Positions 36,382 through 45,698 of a stretch of 64,000 nt of DNA are shown one piece after another. The notes below the pieces were generated by a model. It saw only the letters and a program-made list of their open reading frames with translations. It did no database searches and was not told the DNA's origin. Position numbers and translations under genes: made by a program. Position 1 is the first letter of the stretch, and each line of letters starts with the position of its first letter. Origin of the DNA: Gammaproteobacteria bacterium (GTDB lineage: Bacteria > Pseudomonadota > Gammaproteobacteria > SZUA-140); NCBI GenBank assembly GCA_016712635.1, contig JADJQS010000001.1, positions 62,001 through 126,000 on the forward strand. Reading direction: 5' to 3'.

Positions 36382-38024
36382 GTGTTTACTCCAAGATTCC
36401 CAAATCCCAAGACGTCTCCTGCAGCAGGATTCAACCAGTCACATGCCGTCGTTCGGTGGACCTGCCCCCAATGGCTCAGGTGCGCGAATTATACAACATT
36501 AACCCTGTTGATATTGTTCGCGTTGTTGCTGAAAAGCCCGGCCATCCATGCAGCCGGGGCGGAAGAGTCAAGCATCCCGCCTCTCGCGGTTAGTGAAGAT
36601 GGCAGGTATTTGGTCAGCTCAACCGACGGAACCCCCCTCTTCTGGCTGGCTGACACCGCCTGGGGCATGGTCAACCTGACACCGGCCGATGTCGATGATT
36701 ACCTGCAGGATCGAGCATCAAGGCGGTTCAATGTCATTCAGGGACCCATCATTCTCAGAAGACCTATCGGTAGCCCTGTGCTGTCACCCAACTATGCCGG
36801 GGATGTGCCCCTGCTGAATGCTGCGGACGGGGTGGTGCTGAATGAGCATTACATGCAGCATGTCGATTACATTGTCGAGCAGGCCAGGGTTCATGGACTC
36901 TACATAGCACTTGCTGTGGTATGGGGCGGGGATGTGGGGCAGATCTTCTCGGTCGATGATACGGAGCCAGCGCGGGCGCTCGGCAGCCAACTCGGCCGGC
37001 GTTACAAGGACAAGACCAATGTCATCTGGATTGTCTGCGGGGAATATCAGAAGATCGCCTTGAAGGTCGAGAAGAGGAAGCGGCTAAAACCGACCTACAA
37101 GCAGCTCGCGCTGATCAACGCTCTTGCCGAGGGCATCGAGAGTGGTCATGGCGGGGCCAACCTGATGACGATACATCCGGACGGGAGTCGCTCTTCCTCG
37201 GAATATTTCCATGACGCGGAGTGGCTGGATTTCAACATGATTCAGACCTTCTCGATCAATCCATCCACGGCGGATATCATCGAAGCCGACTGGAAGCGCA
37301 GCCCGGCCAAGCCCGTCGTCAATGCGGAACCCGCTTATGAGGGCCGGGACATGCACAACAACAATGATCCTGTAACCCCCTGGAAGGTTCGTTACGAAGC
37401 CTATCAATCGGTATTTCAGGGGGCGATGGGGCACACGTACGGCCACTCGGAGATATGGCAGCCATCGAATGGCTGGAGGAATGCATTGGACAGCGAAGGT
37501 TCCCGCTCCATGGGTCATCTCCGCGCACTTATGGAATCACGTCCGGCAATCGGGCGCGAACCGTATCAAACCTTGGTTGAGCACCGCGGCGGCAAGACGG
37601 ATCGATTCAAAAAATGTTCCGCAGTATCATGGAATCAACCGGCATGATGGAGCCTGAACGAGAACAGGTCGTGGCCGGTGCAAACCCGGGTGAATATAAT
37701 CTCATGCGCATGCTCCGGGCCATGAGGGGCGCGGATGGACATTATGCATTCATTTACTTTCCTGGTTCCGATCTGTCCGCTGACATCAATGTCGGCGAAA
37801 TGAGCGGCAGTACTATCACCGCCTGGTGGTACAACCCCAGGGACGGCCACACCTATACAGATCAAGGTGACCGCCAGAGCACGGCCAAGCCCTTTATGAC
37901 TATATCGAGCAGAACGACAACCTGGTTATTCGATCCGCCCGGTGATGGAGGCGAGCAAGACTGGGTTCTCGTGCTGGATGATGACTCTATGAAGTACCCT
38001 CCCCCGGGGCTGGCATACCGCTGA
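36382..38024 (+). pseudogene. Secreted DUF4038-type glycosidase, one-base frameshift
   Basis: This exported glycosidase resembles the apiosidase-like DUF4038 family. A hydrophobic signal segment (LTLLILFALLL, then IHA-AG) follows a GTG at 36382; the frame upstream of that overlaps the divergent acyltransferase gene and is not real. The barrel has LFWLADTAWGMVNL, VIWIVCGEY (a likely catalytic Glu) and PVVNAEPAYEG (a second Glu). After codon 409 the frame stops at 37647; the next frame, from 37614, supplies the C-terminal domain (YAFIYFPGSDLSADINVGE, TAWWYNPRDGH), the putative collagen-binding module normally fused to DUF4038. The break falls in the A6 run 37609-37614; seven A would join both parts. 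Confidence 0.8.
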
Positions 38025-38054
38025 TCGACCCCGGCATGAGAACTGTGTGCGTGG

Positions 38055-38903
38055 TCATCTCAGAATAACTTCATTACATTTGCAAATTACTTTCTGGCGG
38101 GTACTAATTAGGTCCTTGCCGTGTAAAGATTTAAAGTAAACCTTATGCTTTTCATTGAACTCCGTCTTCCATTGCTGCAATTTTCCAGAGCGCAGGTGTG
38201 ACTTGTTGTCGACCTCGCCGGCCTTGCGCTGCGCACGGCGCTCGAAGCTGAATTGGCGGGCGACCTCTACCGCCCTCTCGATGGCGGCGTCCTTGAACCC
38301 ATAGTGATGGAATAATTGTCGCAGCACGTCTTCTTCGTTCTGCATGATGGTTTCGTACTTGAACTCGAAAAAATCGGGGTTGGAATAATCCCAGTCGAAG
38401 ATCTCCCGCAGATCCGCGGTCGACGCCCTCCGCATCTCGGCCAGCATCCCGTCTTCCTTCGACAAGGACTGCAAATATTGCTGATACGACAGATGCTTTA
38501 TATCCTTCACAGGCAACAAGGACCAGAGCCGTTCCATATCCGCCGGGAGATCCCGGATGGGTGTCACGGCCCACTCCTCATTGGTCCACAGATGATAATA
38601 GTACCCGGATACGACCAGATCCCTCGGATCGCGGATGATATGCGCACCGCGGTATTTCGGCAGCGCGGCCAGATCGACCTGGGAATGATACTGGAAGAAG
38701 ATGGACCTGGGTTCACGGATTCGCGCCTGGTCGTCGCGGACGAAGGGCAGTCCGAATTCACCGCCGATCGCCGTCAGGATATTCTTGAACCATGAGGTCC
38801 CGACCTTGTGGTGGCAACAGAAAATCAGCAGGTGCCCATGCCTGTCCTGAAAGGGATTCCGGCGGAGGAATCGTATTTTTCGTATCAGAGGATTGAATAT
38901 CAT
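38055..38903 (-). CDS. Sulfotransferase
   Basis: This 282-residue enzyme is predicted to sulfate a sugar or other acceptor with PAPS. The 5'-phosphosulfate loop is FCCHHKVGTSWFKNIL (about 28-43), and the 3'-phosphate site is HIIRDPRDLVVSGYYY. The C-terminal HLRSGKLQQWKTEF is the RxGxxxxWK-type motif that closes over PAPS in classic sulfotransferases, so this is the most canonical of the three in the window. It sits between the DUF4038 gene (convergent) and a family-4 transferase. No PAPS synthesis genes are present here; the acceptor is unknown. Confidence 0.88.
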   Translation of the reverse strand: MIFNPLIRKIRFLRRNPFQDRHGHLLIFCCHHKVGTSWFKNILTAIGGEFGLPFVRDDQARIREPRSIFFQYHSQVDLAALPKYRGAHIIRDPRDLVVSGYYYHLWTNEEWAVTPIRDLPADMERLWSLLPVKDIKHLSYQQYLQSLSKEDGMLAEMRRASTADLREIFDWDYSNPDFFEFKYETIMQNEEDVLRQLFHHYGFKDAAIERAVEVARQFSFERRAQRKAGEVDNKSHLRSGKLQQWKTEFNEKHKVYFKSLHGKDLISTRQKVICKCNEVILR

Positions 38904-39003
38904 TGGAAGGTTACGTGTGTCATCCGGCCCGGCATGATGCCGGCGATGGACTATTTTTCACCAATCTGCGGCAAACCGCCCGGCCAGGCCCCGAACAGCA
39001 TAA

Positions 39004-40188
39004 TCATGCTTCATCCAGGGCCGTTTGCATCGCCTGATTGCCCGCGCTGACCCAGGATATATACGCGGCATTCGCTGCCAATCCTGTCCGGCTGCGGATC
39101 TCGGGGTCGCGCAGCAGGCGCAGGTTCTCCACATAATCCCGCGTCGATCGGCACACGAAATACGCGCCCGCCACCGGCATCACGCCGCGAAAAGTCTGTG
39201 GCTCACCGATTACGGGCAGCCCGGCGGCCAATGCCTCGATCATCTTGATCTTGCATCCCCATCCGATGTTGATGGGCAGGCAGGCAATATCCATGTCCTG
39301 CATGAAACCCGTCAGATCCTCGACATAGTCGTGAATGATGATCGCCTTTGAATCTGGATTACCATACATTTTGCGAGCACCCCTTCCAACGATATTGAAC
39401 CGGAAGACACCTGGCATCGCAGCCTCGACCGCGGGGATGATTTCTGTCAGGAGTTTCCTCGCGCCGACCGTGGTCTGCTCGTTTCCTATTACGTGTATAC
39501 CGACAAAGACGACATCGAGCACCGGCTTGTCCGCCTTGACGGGGATCAGATCGGACTCGACGAAGGGCAGGACCCAGCTCTTGCCGGCAGCTCCGCCGCC
39601 GTAGAGCATGGACATATAGCGATGATCTTTATAGGAAATGAAGAAGACGTGATCAGCGATGCGGTGCATCTTCCGCTCCTTTCTGAATCGACTCGATGCA
39701 TCCGTGCCGAGCTTCCTGATCCAGGATATCGCCTTGCGTGGCGCCCGGTAACCGCGCCACTCGCGCCAGGGACGGCCGGCCAGGTTGCGCTCGATCATGT
39801 GCGGCACTTCAAAGTTGTGTGAGCGGAACCACACCTTGGCGCCATGCAGATCAAGCGCGGATACGAGCGAGGAAAAATGGGCATACTCGCCCAGCACAAT
39901 GCGCGGCCGATATTGATCGACGAGCGCCTGCAATTCCGCCACCGTTTCCCGACGCTCCACGCGCGACCACTCATCGGCCCGGCGGTTGACAAAATGGTAG
40001 CCGATCTCGAGCGGGATCTCCGATGGCGGCAGGGTCAGCGCGGATTCCTTGGACCAGCCGCACTCCACGAAGACCACGCGCCAGCCTTCGGCATGAAAGA
40101 ATTCGATGCGGCCCCAAATGTCGCGCTTTGAGCCCCAATCGACGGGGTATGCCGGGTCCGGGCTCAAAATAAGTACGGTGTTTTGCAC
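39004..40188 (-). CDS. Glycosyltransferase family 4
   Basis: This is a 394-residue GT-B enzyme. The start reads NTVLILSPDPAYPVDWGSKR, with Trp-Gly-Ser in place of the normal double glycine. FRSHNFEVPHMIERNL is the acceptor-side loop. The donor domain has DVVFVGIHVIGNEQTT and CLPINIGWGCKIKMIEALAAG, again the K-x-x-E variant of the EX7E block. It is related in style to the transferase at 34313-35464. About 100 bases separate it from the sulfotransferase gene downstream, and both run in the same direction, so they may form one transcript. The sugar is not known. Confidence 0.87.
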   Translation of the reverse strand: MQNTVLILSPDPAYPVDWGSKRDIWGRIEFFHAEGWRVVFVECGWSKESALTLPPSEIPLEIGYHFVNRRADEWSRVERRETVAELQALVDQYRPRIVLGEYAHFSSLVSALDLHGAKVWFRSHNFEVPHMIERNLAGRPWREWRGYRAPRKAISWIRKLGTDASSRFRKERKMHRIADHVFFISYKDHRYMSMLYGGGAAGKSWVLPFVESDLIPVKADKPVLDVVFVGIHVIGNEQTTVGARKLLTEIIPAVEAAMPGVFRFNIVGRGARKMYGNPDSKAIIIHDYVEDLTGFMQDMDIACLPINIGWGCKIKMIEALAAGLPVIGEPQTFRGVMPVAGAYFVCRSTRDYVENLRLLRDPEIRSRTGLAANAAYISWVSAGNQAMQTALDEA

Positions 40189-40466
40189 TATGGAAGTTCG
40201 CTCGAATGTGATATGGAATCGCTGATACTTATAGAATCACTTTCCGGCCAAATAACTCGTCCCACCATAAGAGGGCGTACCCTGCGGTGTCAATCTATTG
40301 TTTCAGAGATTCGATCGAACGCGTGCAGACTAACGCCAAGCGCTTCTCACTGGCTACTATGCCACTTCAGCCATGTCAGAATTGCACGCGGGAATTGTAA
40401 CTGCGCGAATATTTATGCCGCAGCTATACTTCAGGATGCTATATATGAGACCCGTTTACGGCCGAT

Positions 40467-41813
40467 TTACTCTTTAACATCCGCCTGCGTATTCCAGGTG
40501 AACGCCGGCCTTACCGGCGCCCGCAAGACTCCTCTAAAATCGCCTCGCGCGGAATCACCCTCCAGACTGTCTATTACCTGAAAGCCGACCGCATCGCGCT
40601 CCCGTACTTGCACAATGTTTTTCGGCTCGAGGGTATGGATGTAGACGTTCACCATATACATTCCCTCGCCCAGGAAGTTGCCCGAGATCCATCCAGTACT
40701 GATGTACCTCCCGACGGGTCTCTGGCGCCCTCTCCATGCTTTGTCCTGATCCATTGCTTCACAAGCGGTATTGCCCTGCTCATCAATCAACGAGAAACTC
40801 ATCGCCAATGTGTACCCGGGCTGGATGACCTCGTACTCTACTTCGACTCCTATGGGATATCGTATGTCGAACGCCTCGGATATCTTGTCCTGTTCATCGC
40901 GCAATCGTACCGCTCTCAAACGTACGATATCCCCTCGCGGCGCTATTTGATCATCACTCCATTCCCGGTTAGCTATATTATCCGCATCCCCCTTGAGATA
41001 GCTGCGCACAACCTCATGTGGGGTTCCGTCTAGCCGCACGCCCCCTTGATCCAACATTATTACACGGCTGCACATGCGGGTAACCGACGGCATGCTGTGA
41101 GAAACAAAAAGCACGGTTCGCCCCTGCCTTCCCACTTCCTGCATTTTTCCCATGCATTTCTTTTGAAACTCCGAGTCTCCAACCGCCAGCACCTCATCGA
41201 TGATCAGAATTTCCGGCTCAAGATGCGCGGCGACGGCGAAGGCAAGACGAACACGCATGCCGCTTGAGTAACGCTTCACGGGGGTATCAAGAAATTTTTC
41301 CACGCCAGAGAACTCGACTATTTCATCAAATTTACTATCGACCTCATGCTTACGCATCCCCAATATAGTGCCATTGAGATATACGTTATCCCGCCCGGTA
41401 AGCTCCGGATGGAAACCGGTCCCAACCTCCAGCAGACTGGACACTCTTCCCTGTATGGTAGCCGTCCCCTTGGTCGGCGGCGTGATCCGCGACAGAATTT
41501 TAAGCAGGGTCGATTTGCCAGCACCGTTCCTCCCGATGATTCCAACCAGCTCTCCCTGTTCTACCTTGAACGACACATCTTTCAAGGCCCACAGGATGTC
41601 GCTCGAATCCGTCTGGTTATTGCCCTTATCGCCCGACAAGACATCATCGAAGTTATACAGCGAACGGTATTTCTTATAGTTCGTTATTGGATTACGGATG
41701 AATCTGGATACCGCAGTCACAAGATTGTCTGCTTCCAGATCCCGCACGCCGATGCGATAGATTTTGCTGAGCCCATCAACTCTTATAGCGGGCAAACTGT
41801 CGCTCATACTCAA
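40467..41813 (-). CDS. wzt: ABC transporter ATPase for polysaccharide export (Wzt)
   Basis: This is a 448-residue cytoplasmic ATPase that pairs with the Wzm permease encoded upstream. Walker A is GRNGAGKS at 94-101. The signature loop is YSSGMRVRLA, Walker B is EILIIDEVLAVGD, and the H-loop is FVSHSM. Residues about 20-75 are a longer N-terminal extension, as in O-antigen exporters. Residues about 285-440 form the Wzt C-terminal beta-sandwich (IGVEVEYEVIQPGYTLAMSF, GNFLGEGMYMVNVYI), which in known systems binds the modified end of the glycan. This gives the cluster an ABC-dependent export route. The gap between the two transporter genes is about 140 bases. Confidence 0.93.
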   Translation of the reverse strand: MSMSDSLPAIRVDGLSKIYRIGVRDLEADNLVTAVSRFIRNPITNYKKYRSLYNFDDVLSGDKGNNQTDSSDILWALKDVSFKVEQGELVGIIGRNGAGKSTLLKILSRITPPTKGTATIQGRVSSLLEVGTGFHPELTGRDNVYLNGTILGMRKHEVDSKFDEIVEFSGVEKFLDTPVKRYSSGMRVRLAFAVAAHLEPEILIIDEVLAVGDSEFQKKCMGKMQEVGRQGRTVLFVSHSMPSVTRMCSRVIMLDQGGVRLDGTPHEVVRSYLKGDADNIANREWSDDQIAPRGDIVRLRAVRLRDEQDKISEAFDIRYPIGVEVEYEVIQPGYTLAMSFSLIDEQGNTACEAMDQDKAWRGRQRPVGRYISTGWISGNFLGEGMYMVNVYIHTLEPKNIVQVRERDAVGFQVIDSLEGDSARGDFRGVLRAPVRPAFTWNTQADVKE

Positions 41814-41952
41814 ACACCATCCTTATTGACTAAAATGTACCGACGTATTGGTGCACGATTCACACTATGCACCCGGGTTGACTTGGAGCTTAATATTGAA
41901 GCCAGCATTAAAATGCCCGCAGCCACCTGCCCTGATACTAGTTACGGATTTC

Positions 41953-42789
41953 TTACACCACGTCTACGAATACCTTCTCCATGCGGCGGAAATAAAAAGC
42001 GCCGCTGATGAGCAGTAAGACTGCGGTAATCATACCCGGCACGATATATTGCCAATTCATCCCCGTCCCCAGGAACATGGATCGAAATCCTTCGATTACC
42101 CCAACGATCGGGTTAAGCGAATAGATGATGCGGTATTTATCCGGGATGGTTGACGCCGAGTAAACAATTGGAGCTGTGTACATCAACAGCTGGATGACAT
42201 AGTTCAAGGCAAATTTCACATCACGGTAGCGGATAGCGAGCGCAGACAGCCACAGACCCGCCCCGGCAGGCACACTGATCATCATCAGGACAAATAACGG
42301 CAGATATAAAATATCCCATGTAGGCGCAACCTTGTAATAAGCCAGAATGGCGACCAGCAGGAGTATCGAGATTATAAAATTACCCAATGACGAAAGTACC
42401 GTGGTAAGCGGAAATATCAGGCGGGGAAAATATATTTTCCCGAGCATTGATTGATTGCTAACCAGACTCTGGCTTGACTGTGTCAACGCAGTTGACATGT
42501 AAGTCCATGGGATGATCGCCAAGGCTGAAAATAGCGTATACGGGACGCCGTCGGACGGGATCTTGGCCACCTTGCCGAATATGATCGTGAAAATAACGAT
42601 GTTCATTAGCGGTTGGATGATACCCCAACCCACCCCCAGGATAGTCTGGGCATACATGACCTTGAGGTTGCGAACTATCAGGAAATAAAACAGGTCGCGG
42701 TAGGCAATCAGTTCTTTGAAATCGATCATCTGCCAGCCGGCCGGCGGCTTGATGGTAAGAACCGGTATATCGCCTTTATGGATGCTCAT
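41953..42789 (-). CDS. wzm: ABC-2 polysaccharide export permease (Wzm)
   Basis: This 278-residue inner-membrane permease has six hydrophobic spans. It begins with the amphipathic interface region before FKELIAYRDLFYFLIVRNLK and contains IVIFTIIFGKVAKIPSDGVPYTLF (spans 1-2) and LNPIVGVIEGFRSMFLGTG, the typical loop near the C-terminus. It moves undecaprenol-linked glycan across the membrane, powered by the Wzt ATPase encoded directly downstream. Length and motif order are normal. The 278 bases upstream hold no gene and should carry the operon's promoter or leader, although I cannot pick out a clear one. Confidence 0.93.
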   Translation of the reverse strand: MSIHKGDIPVLTIKPPAGWQMIDFKELIAYRDLFYFLIVRNLKVMYAQTILGVGWGIIQPLMNIVIFTIIFGKVAKIPSDGVPYTLFSALAIIPWTYMSTALTQSSQSLVSNQSMLGKIYFPRLIFPLTTVLSSLGNFIISILLLVAILAYYKVAPTWDILYLPLFVLMMISVPAGAGLWLSALAIRYRDVKFALNYVIQLLMYTAPIVYSASTIPDKYRIIYSLNPIVGVIEGFRSMFLGTGMNWQYIVPGMITAVLLLISGAFYFRRMEKVFVDVV

Positions 42790-43067
42790 TTCCTGTAAAC
42801 CCCCAACGATAATTGTCTAGTCCACAACATTGCACTGTCTGAACGAAACTTACATCAACTATAAAACAATCAATATATTGCAAGCCGCACCCTGAATATT
42901 GCAGCTTCTCCCCTGGGCAACGGATGAGCTGCATCGCACTACATTTGCCTGCCGTCACATCGGTGATCCTTGAGAATAGCGGCAGAATAGCCCTCAACCA
43001 TAGAAAAACAAGCAAGAAAACAACACGTCACAATTCAACCAGACCGGGAATTCTCCTGGGCCCGGCG

Positions 43068-44315
43068 TTAGCACACATTGTGTTCCAGTCTACGCGCCGC
43101 CGCCCCCAGTACGAACTGTTCCATCTTGTTGGCGTAATCCTGGATGGCGAAATTGCTCTCCATCTGCCGTCGCGCCGTCAGCACCAGACGCCGACGCAGG
43201 TCATCGTCTCTGATCATGCGCTCCAGCTTGTCCGCCAGATCGACCGGCTGTTCCGCCTCGAACACCAGGGCATTGCCTTCATGCACGAAGAGTTCGGCCA
43301 TCCCGCCCTGGGTGGTGCCGACCACGGGCAGGCCGGAAGCCATCGCCTCCAGCGCCGTCGCACCGAATCCCTCATAGCCGCCGCCGGCGCTCGGAAACAC
43401 GAAAATATCATGCTCGCGGTACAAGACGGACAGATCCTTGTGCGGCAACTTGCCGCGGAAAACGACCTCGGCCGGCCCCGACTCGGCCTGCTCGACCAGT
43501 GTTCTCTTGTACTCCCCCACGCCCTCGCCGACGATACTCACGACCAGATGACCTGCGCCGTACCTCCCCGCCAGGCGATGCGCCGCCTCGACCAGGGTAT
43601 GGACGCCTTTGTAACTGTGCACCTGGCCGACAAACAGCAGCCGGATCGGCTGATGCAGGCTGCCGGGATTCTCCCGCATGGGGAATTGCTCGATCGGGAT
43701 GCCGCGATAGATCACCTGCGAATTCTCGATGGGCAGGCCCTGCTCGACCAGCCGGCGCTTGATGTCGAGACTGACACAATGGGTGTGCGAGAAATCCAGC
43801 CCGACCCAGGTCGTACCCCGCCACAGCCAGCGGTCCTGGATATAACGGAGCAGTTTCTTTCTTCTCAGGCTGAATGGGGCCGGCTTGTACTGATTGATGT
43901 TCGGGTCGCCGAACGTCCACGCCAGCGGGATTCGCAGATCCTGCGCCGCGCGCACCGGTCCCAGGCTCAGGTGAGACTGGCTCCAGGCGAAGACCAGATC
44001 GGGCTGCTCGCGCCGAAGAACCTCCTGCGCGATCCGGTAGTTCTTTACGGTGGTCTTCCAGCGGTCGCTGCGCACCAGCAACCATGGATAGGTCTCCTTG
44101 GTCACGGGATTGGTAAATTGCCGGTAGAGGTCGAATATCCGGTGGACCGCGATCTCTCCCGACTCCACGACGGGCTGGTCAACTCCGTTGACGCTGGTCA
44201 GCACCACAACTTCGTGCCCCCGCGCCGCCAGAGCGCGCGACACCTGTTCGCAACGGATCTCGAAGCCGCCGACATAATGGGGTGGAAACAGATTGGTGAT
44301 AACGGCGATCTTCAT
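43068..44315 (-). CDS. Glycosyltransferase family 4
   Basis: This is a 415-residue GT-B enzyme with a complete set of motifs. The N-terminal loop is LFPPHYVGGFEIRCEQVS. The acceptor-side segment is WTFGDPNINQYK. The linker has LLFVGQVHSYKGVHTLVEA. The donor block is FPSAGGGYEGFGATALEAMASG, with Glu pairs in EX7E spacing, followed by GGMAELF. Its gene is upstream of the transporter pair in the same direction and probably the first of that set. The 362 bases upstream separate it from a divergent GT2 gene. Confidence 0.92.
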   Translation of the reverse strand: MKIAVITNLFPPHYVGGFEIRCEQVSRALAARGHEVVVLTSVNGVDQPVVESGEIAVHRIFDLYRQFTNPVTKETYPWLLVRSDRWKTTVKNYRIAQEVLRREQPDLVFAWSQSHLSLGPVRAAQDLRIPLAWTFGDPNINQYKPAPFSLRRKKLLRYIQDRWLWRGTTWVGLDFSHTHCVSLDIKRRLVEQGLPIENSQVIYRGIPIEQFPMRENPGSLHQPIRLLFVGQVHSYKGVHTLVEAAHRLAGRYGAGHLVVSIVGEGVGEYKRTLVEQAESGPAEVVFRGKLPHKDLSVLYREHDIFVFPSAGGGYEGFGATALEAMASGLPVVGTTQGGMAELFVHEGNALVFEAEQPVDLADKLERMIRDDDLRRRLVLTARRQMESNFAIQDYANKMEQFVLGAAARRLEHNVC

Positions 44316-44677
44316 CGGTCATGCAGCTCTGTCAGTACGGATGCTGGCGGTGGATGCACCAATAAAACACCGCCGGCCAGCGCTAAAACGTGCCATTCTA
44401 CACTGTCTCGTCAATCATTTCCGCTTCATTGGCAAAAATCGGACGGATTCTGCAGCTAGCGATCGCATCGACCCAGGCTGCGCGCCGCACCCCGATTCCG
44501 CCTCCACGCTTCAGATAGTCGTGGCATTGCCGAGATCATTAATACGCGGTAGAGTCCAGCTAAATTTAAGAAACACCCCGGCAAACACGCAAGGCCCCTG
44601 CGCGGAATCCACCGCGCGGCCAATACCTGCAGCCCATTGTGCAGCATACTGAGATAAACCCGGAACATACTCCATCG
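44316..44677. other. Divergent intergenic region
   Basis: This 362-base gap lies between two divergent glycosyltransferase genes, so promoters for both should be here. I could not identify clear -35/-10 pairs. The plus-strand frame can be extended to a GTG at 44639, but without a ribosome binding site. Confidence 0.4.
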
Positions 44678-45655
44678 ATGAGCGACAACTTCCCACTGGT
44701 GAGCGTCATCACGCCGGTGTACAACGGCGTGCGTTACCTGAGTGAATGCATCGAAAGCGTGCTGAATCAGACGTATCAGAATTGGGAATATACGCTTGTC
44801 GACAACTGCAGTACGGACGGCACCGCGGAACTCATCAAACGATATGCCGCACGTGATGCGCGCATCAGGGTTGTCACGAATGAACGTACGGTCGATGTAA
44901 TCCAGAATCACAACATCGCCTTCCAACACGTATCGGCCAAGGCGGGGTACTGCAAACTGCTGCAGGCCGACGACTGGATGTTCCCCGAATGCCTCGACCT
45001 CATGGTCAATGCGGGTGAGGCCGCGCCCTCGTCTGGCATAGTCGGCTCGTATTGCCTGGCGGGGACGAAGGTGCGATGCGTCGGCCTGCCCTACCCTACA
45101 CCAGTCGTTTCTGGACGCGAGCTCGGCAGGATGACCCTGCTCGGGATGCTGTATCTCTTCTGGTCGCCTTCCTGCCTGCTGATCAGGGCGGACCTCGTCC
45201 GCGGACGGCAGCCGTTCTACCGCTCCGGCTATCTGCATGCGGACGTTGAGGCACTGTACGATGTCCTGCAGGTATGTGATTTCGCCTTCGTGCACCAGGT
45301 GCTGACCTACATCAGGACGCACGAGGGCTCGATGACCGCGCAGGACGCGAAACGCGCCAATACGCAGCGCCTGAGCCGCCTGCGTCTCCTGCATGATTTC
45401 GGTCCGGTCTATCTGGACAGCGGCGAGTTCACTCACAGGCTGGAGGCACTGACAGGCGAGTATTACGAAAACCTGGCCCTGTGCGTCTTTGAACGCAAGG
45501 CGCCCGAGTTCTGGCGACATCAGAAGGCGGAACTGCAAAAACTTGGGTACCCTTTAAGTCATCTGAGGCTGGTGCGCGAGACGGCATCCGCGCTGCTGAC
45601 CAATCCGCGCGAGATCGCGCGCAGGCTGAGAAACGCCGCCTCCGCATCCAGGTGA
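44678..45655 (+). CDS. Glycosyltransferase family 2
   Basis: This is a 325-residue GT-A enzyme from the ATG at 44678; an in-frame GTG 39 bases upstream is less likely. The nucleotide-binding start is LVSVITPVYNGVRYLSECI, followed by VDNCSTDGT. The metal-binding DxD-type motif is LQADDWMFPE. The C-terminal part has HADVEALYDVLQVCDF, probably the acceptor and base region (usual position of the ED motif). There are no membrane spans, so it is a soluble or peripheral transferase rather than a synthase. It is the only family-2 transferase in the window and stands alone on the plus strand, convergent with the epimerase gene. Confidence 0.9.
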   Translation: MSDNFPLVSVITPVYNGVRYLSECIESVLNQTYQNWEYTLVDNCSTDGTAELIKRYAARDARIRVVTNERTVDVIQNHNIAFQHVSAKAGYCKLLQADDWMFPECLDLMVNAGEAAPSSGIVGSYCLAGTKVRCVGLPYPTPVVSGRELGRMTLLGMLYLFWSPSCLLIRADLVRGRQPFYRSGYLHADVEALYDVLQVCDFAFVHQVLTYIRTHEGSMTAQDAKRANTQRLSRLRLLHDFGPVYLDSGEFTHRLEALTGEYYENLALCVFERKAPEFWRHQKAELQKLGYPLSHLRLVRETASALLTNPREIARRLRNAASASR

Positions 45656-45698
45656 GCGCAGCCGGGAGCGGCGGGTATACGGGCGCCCACACAGCGAC

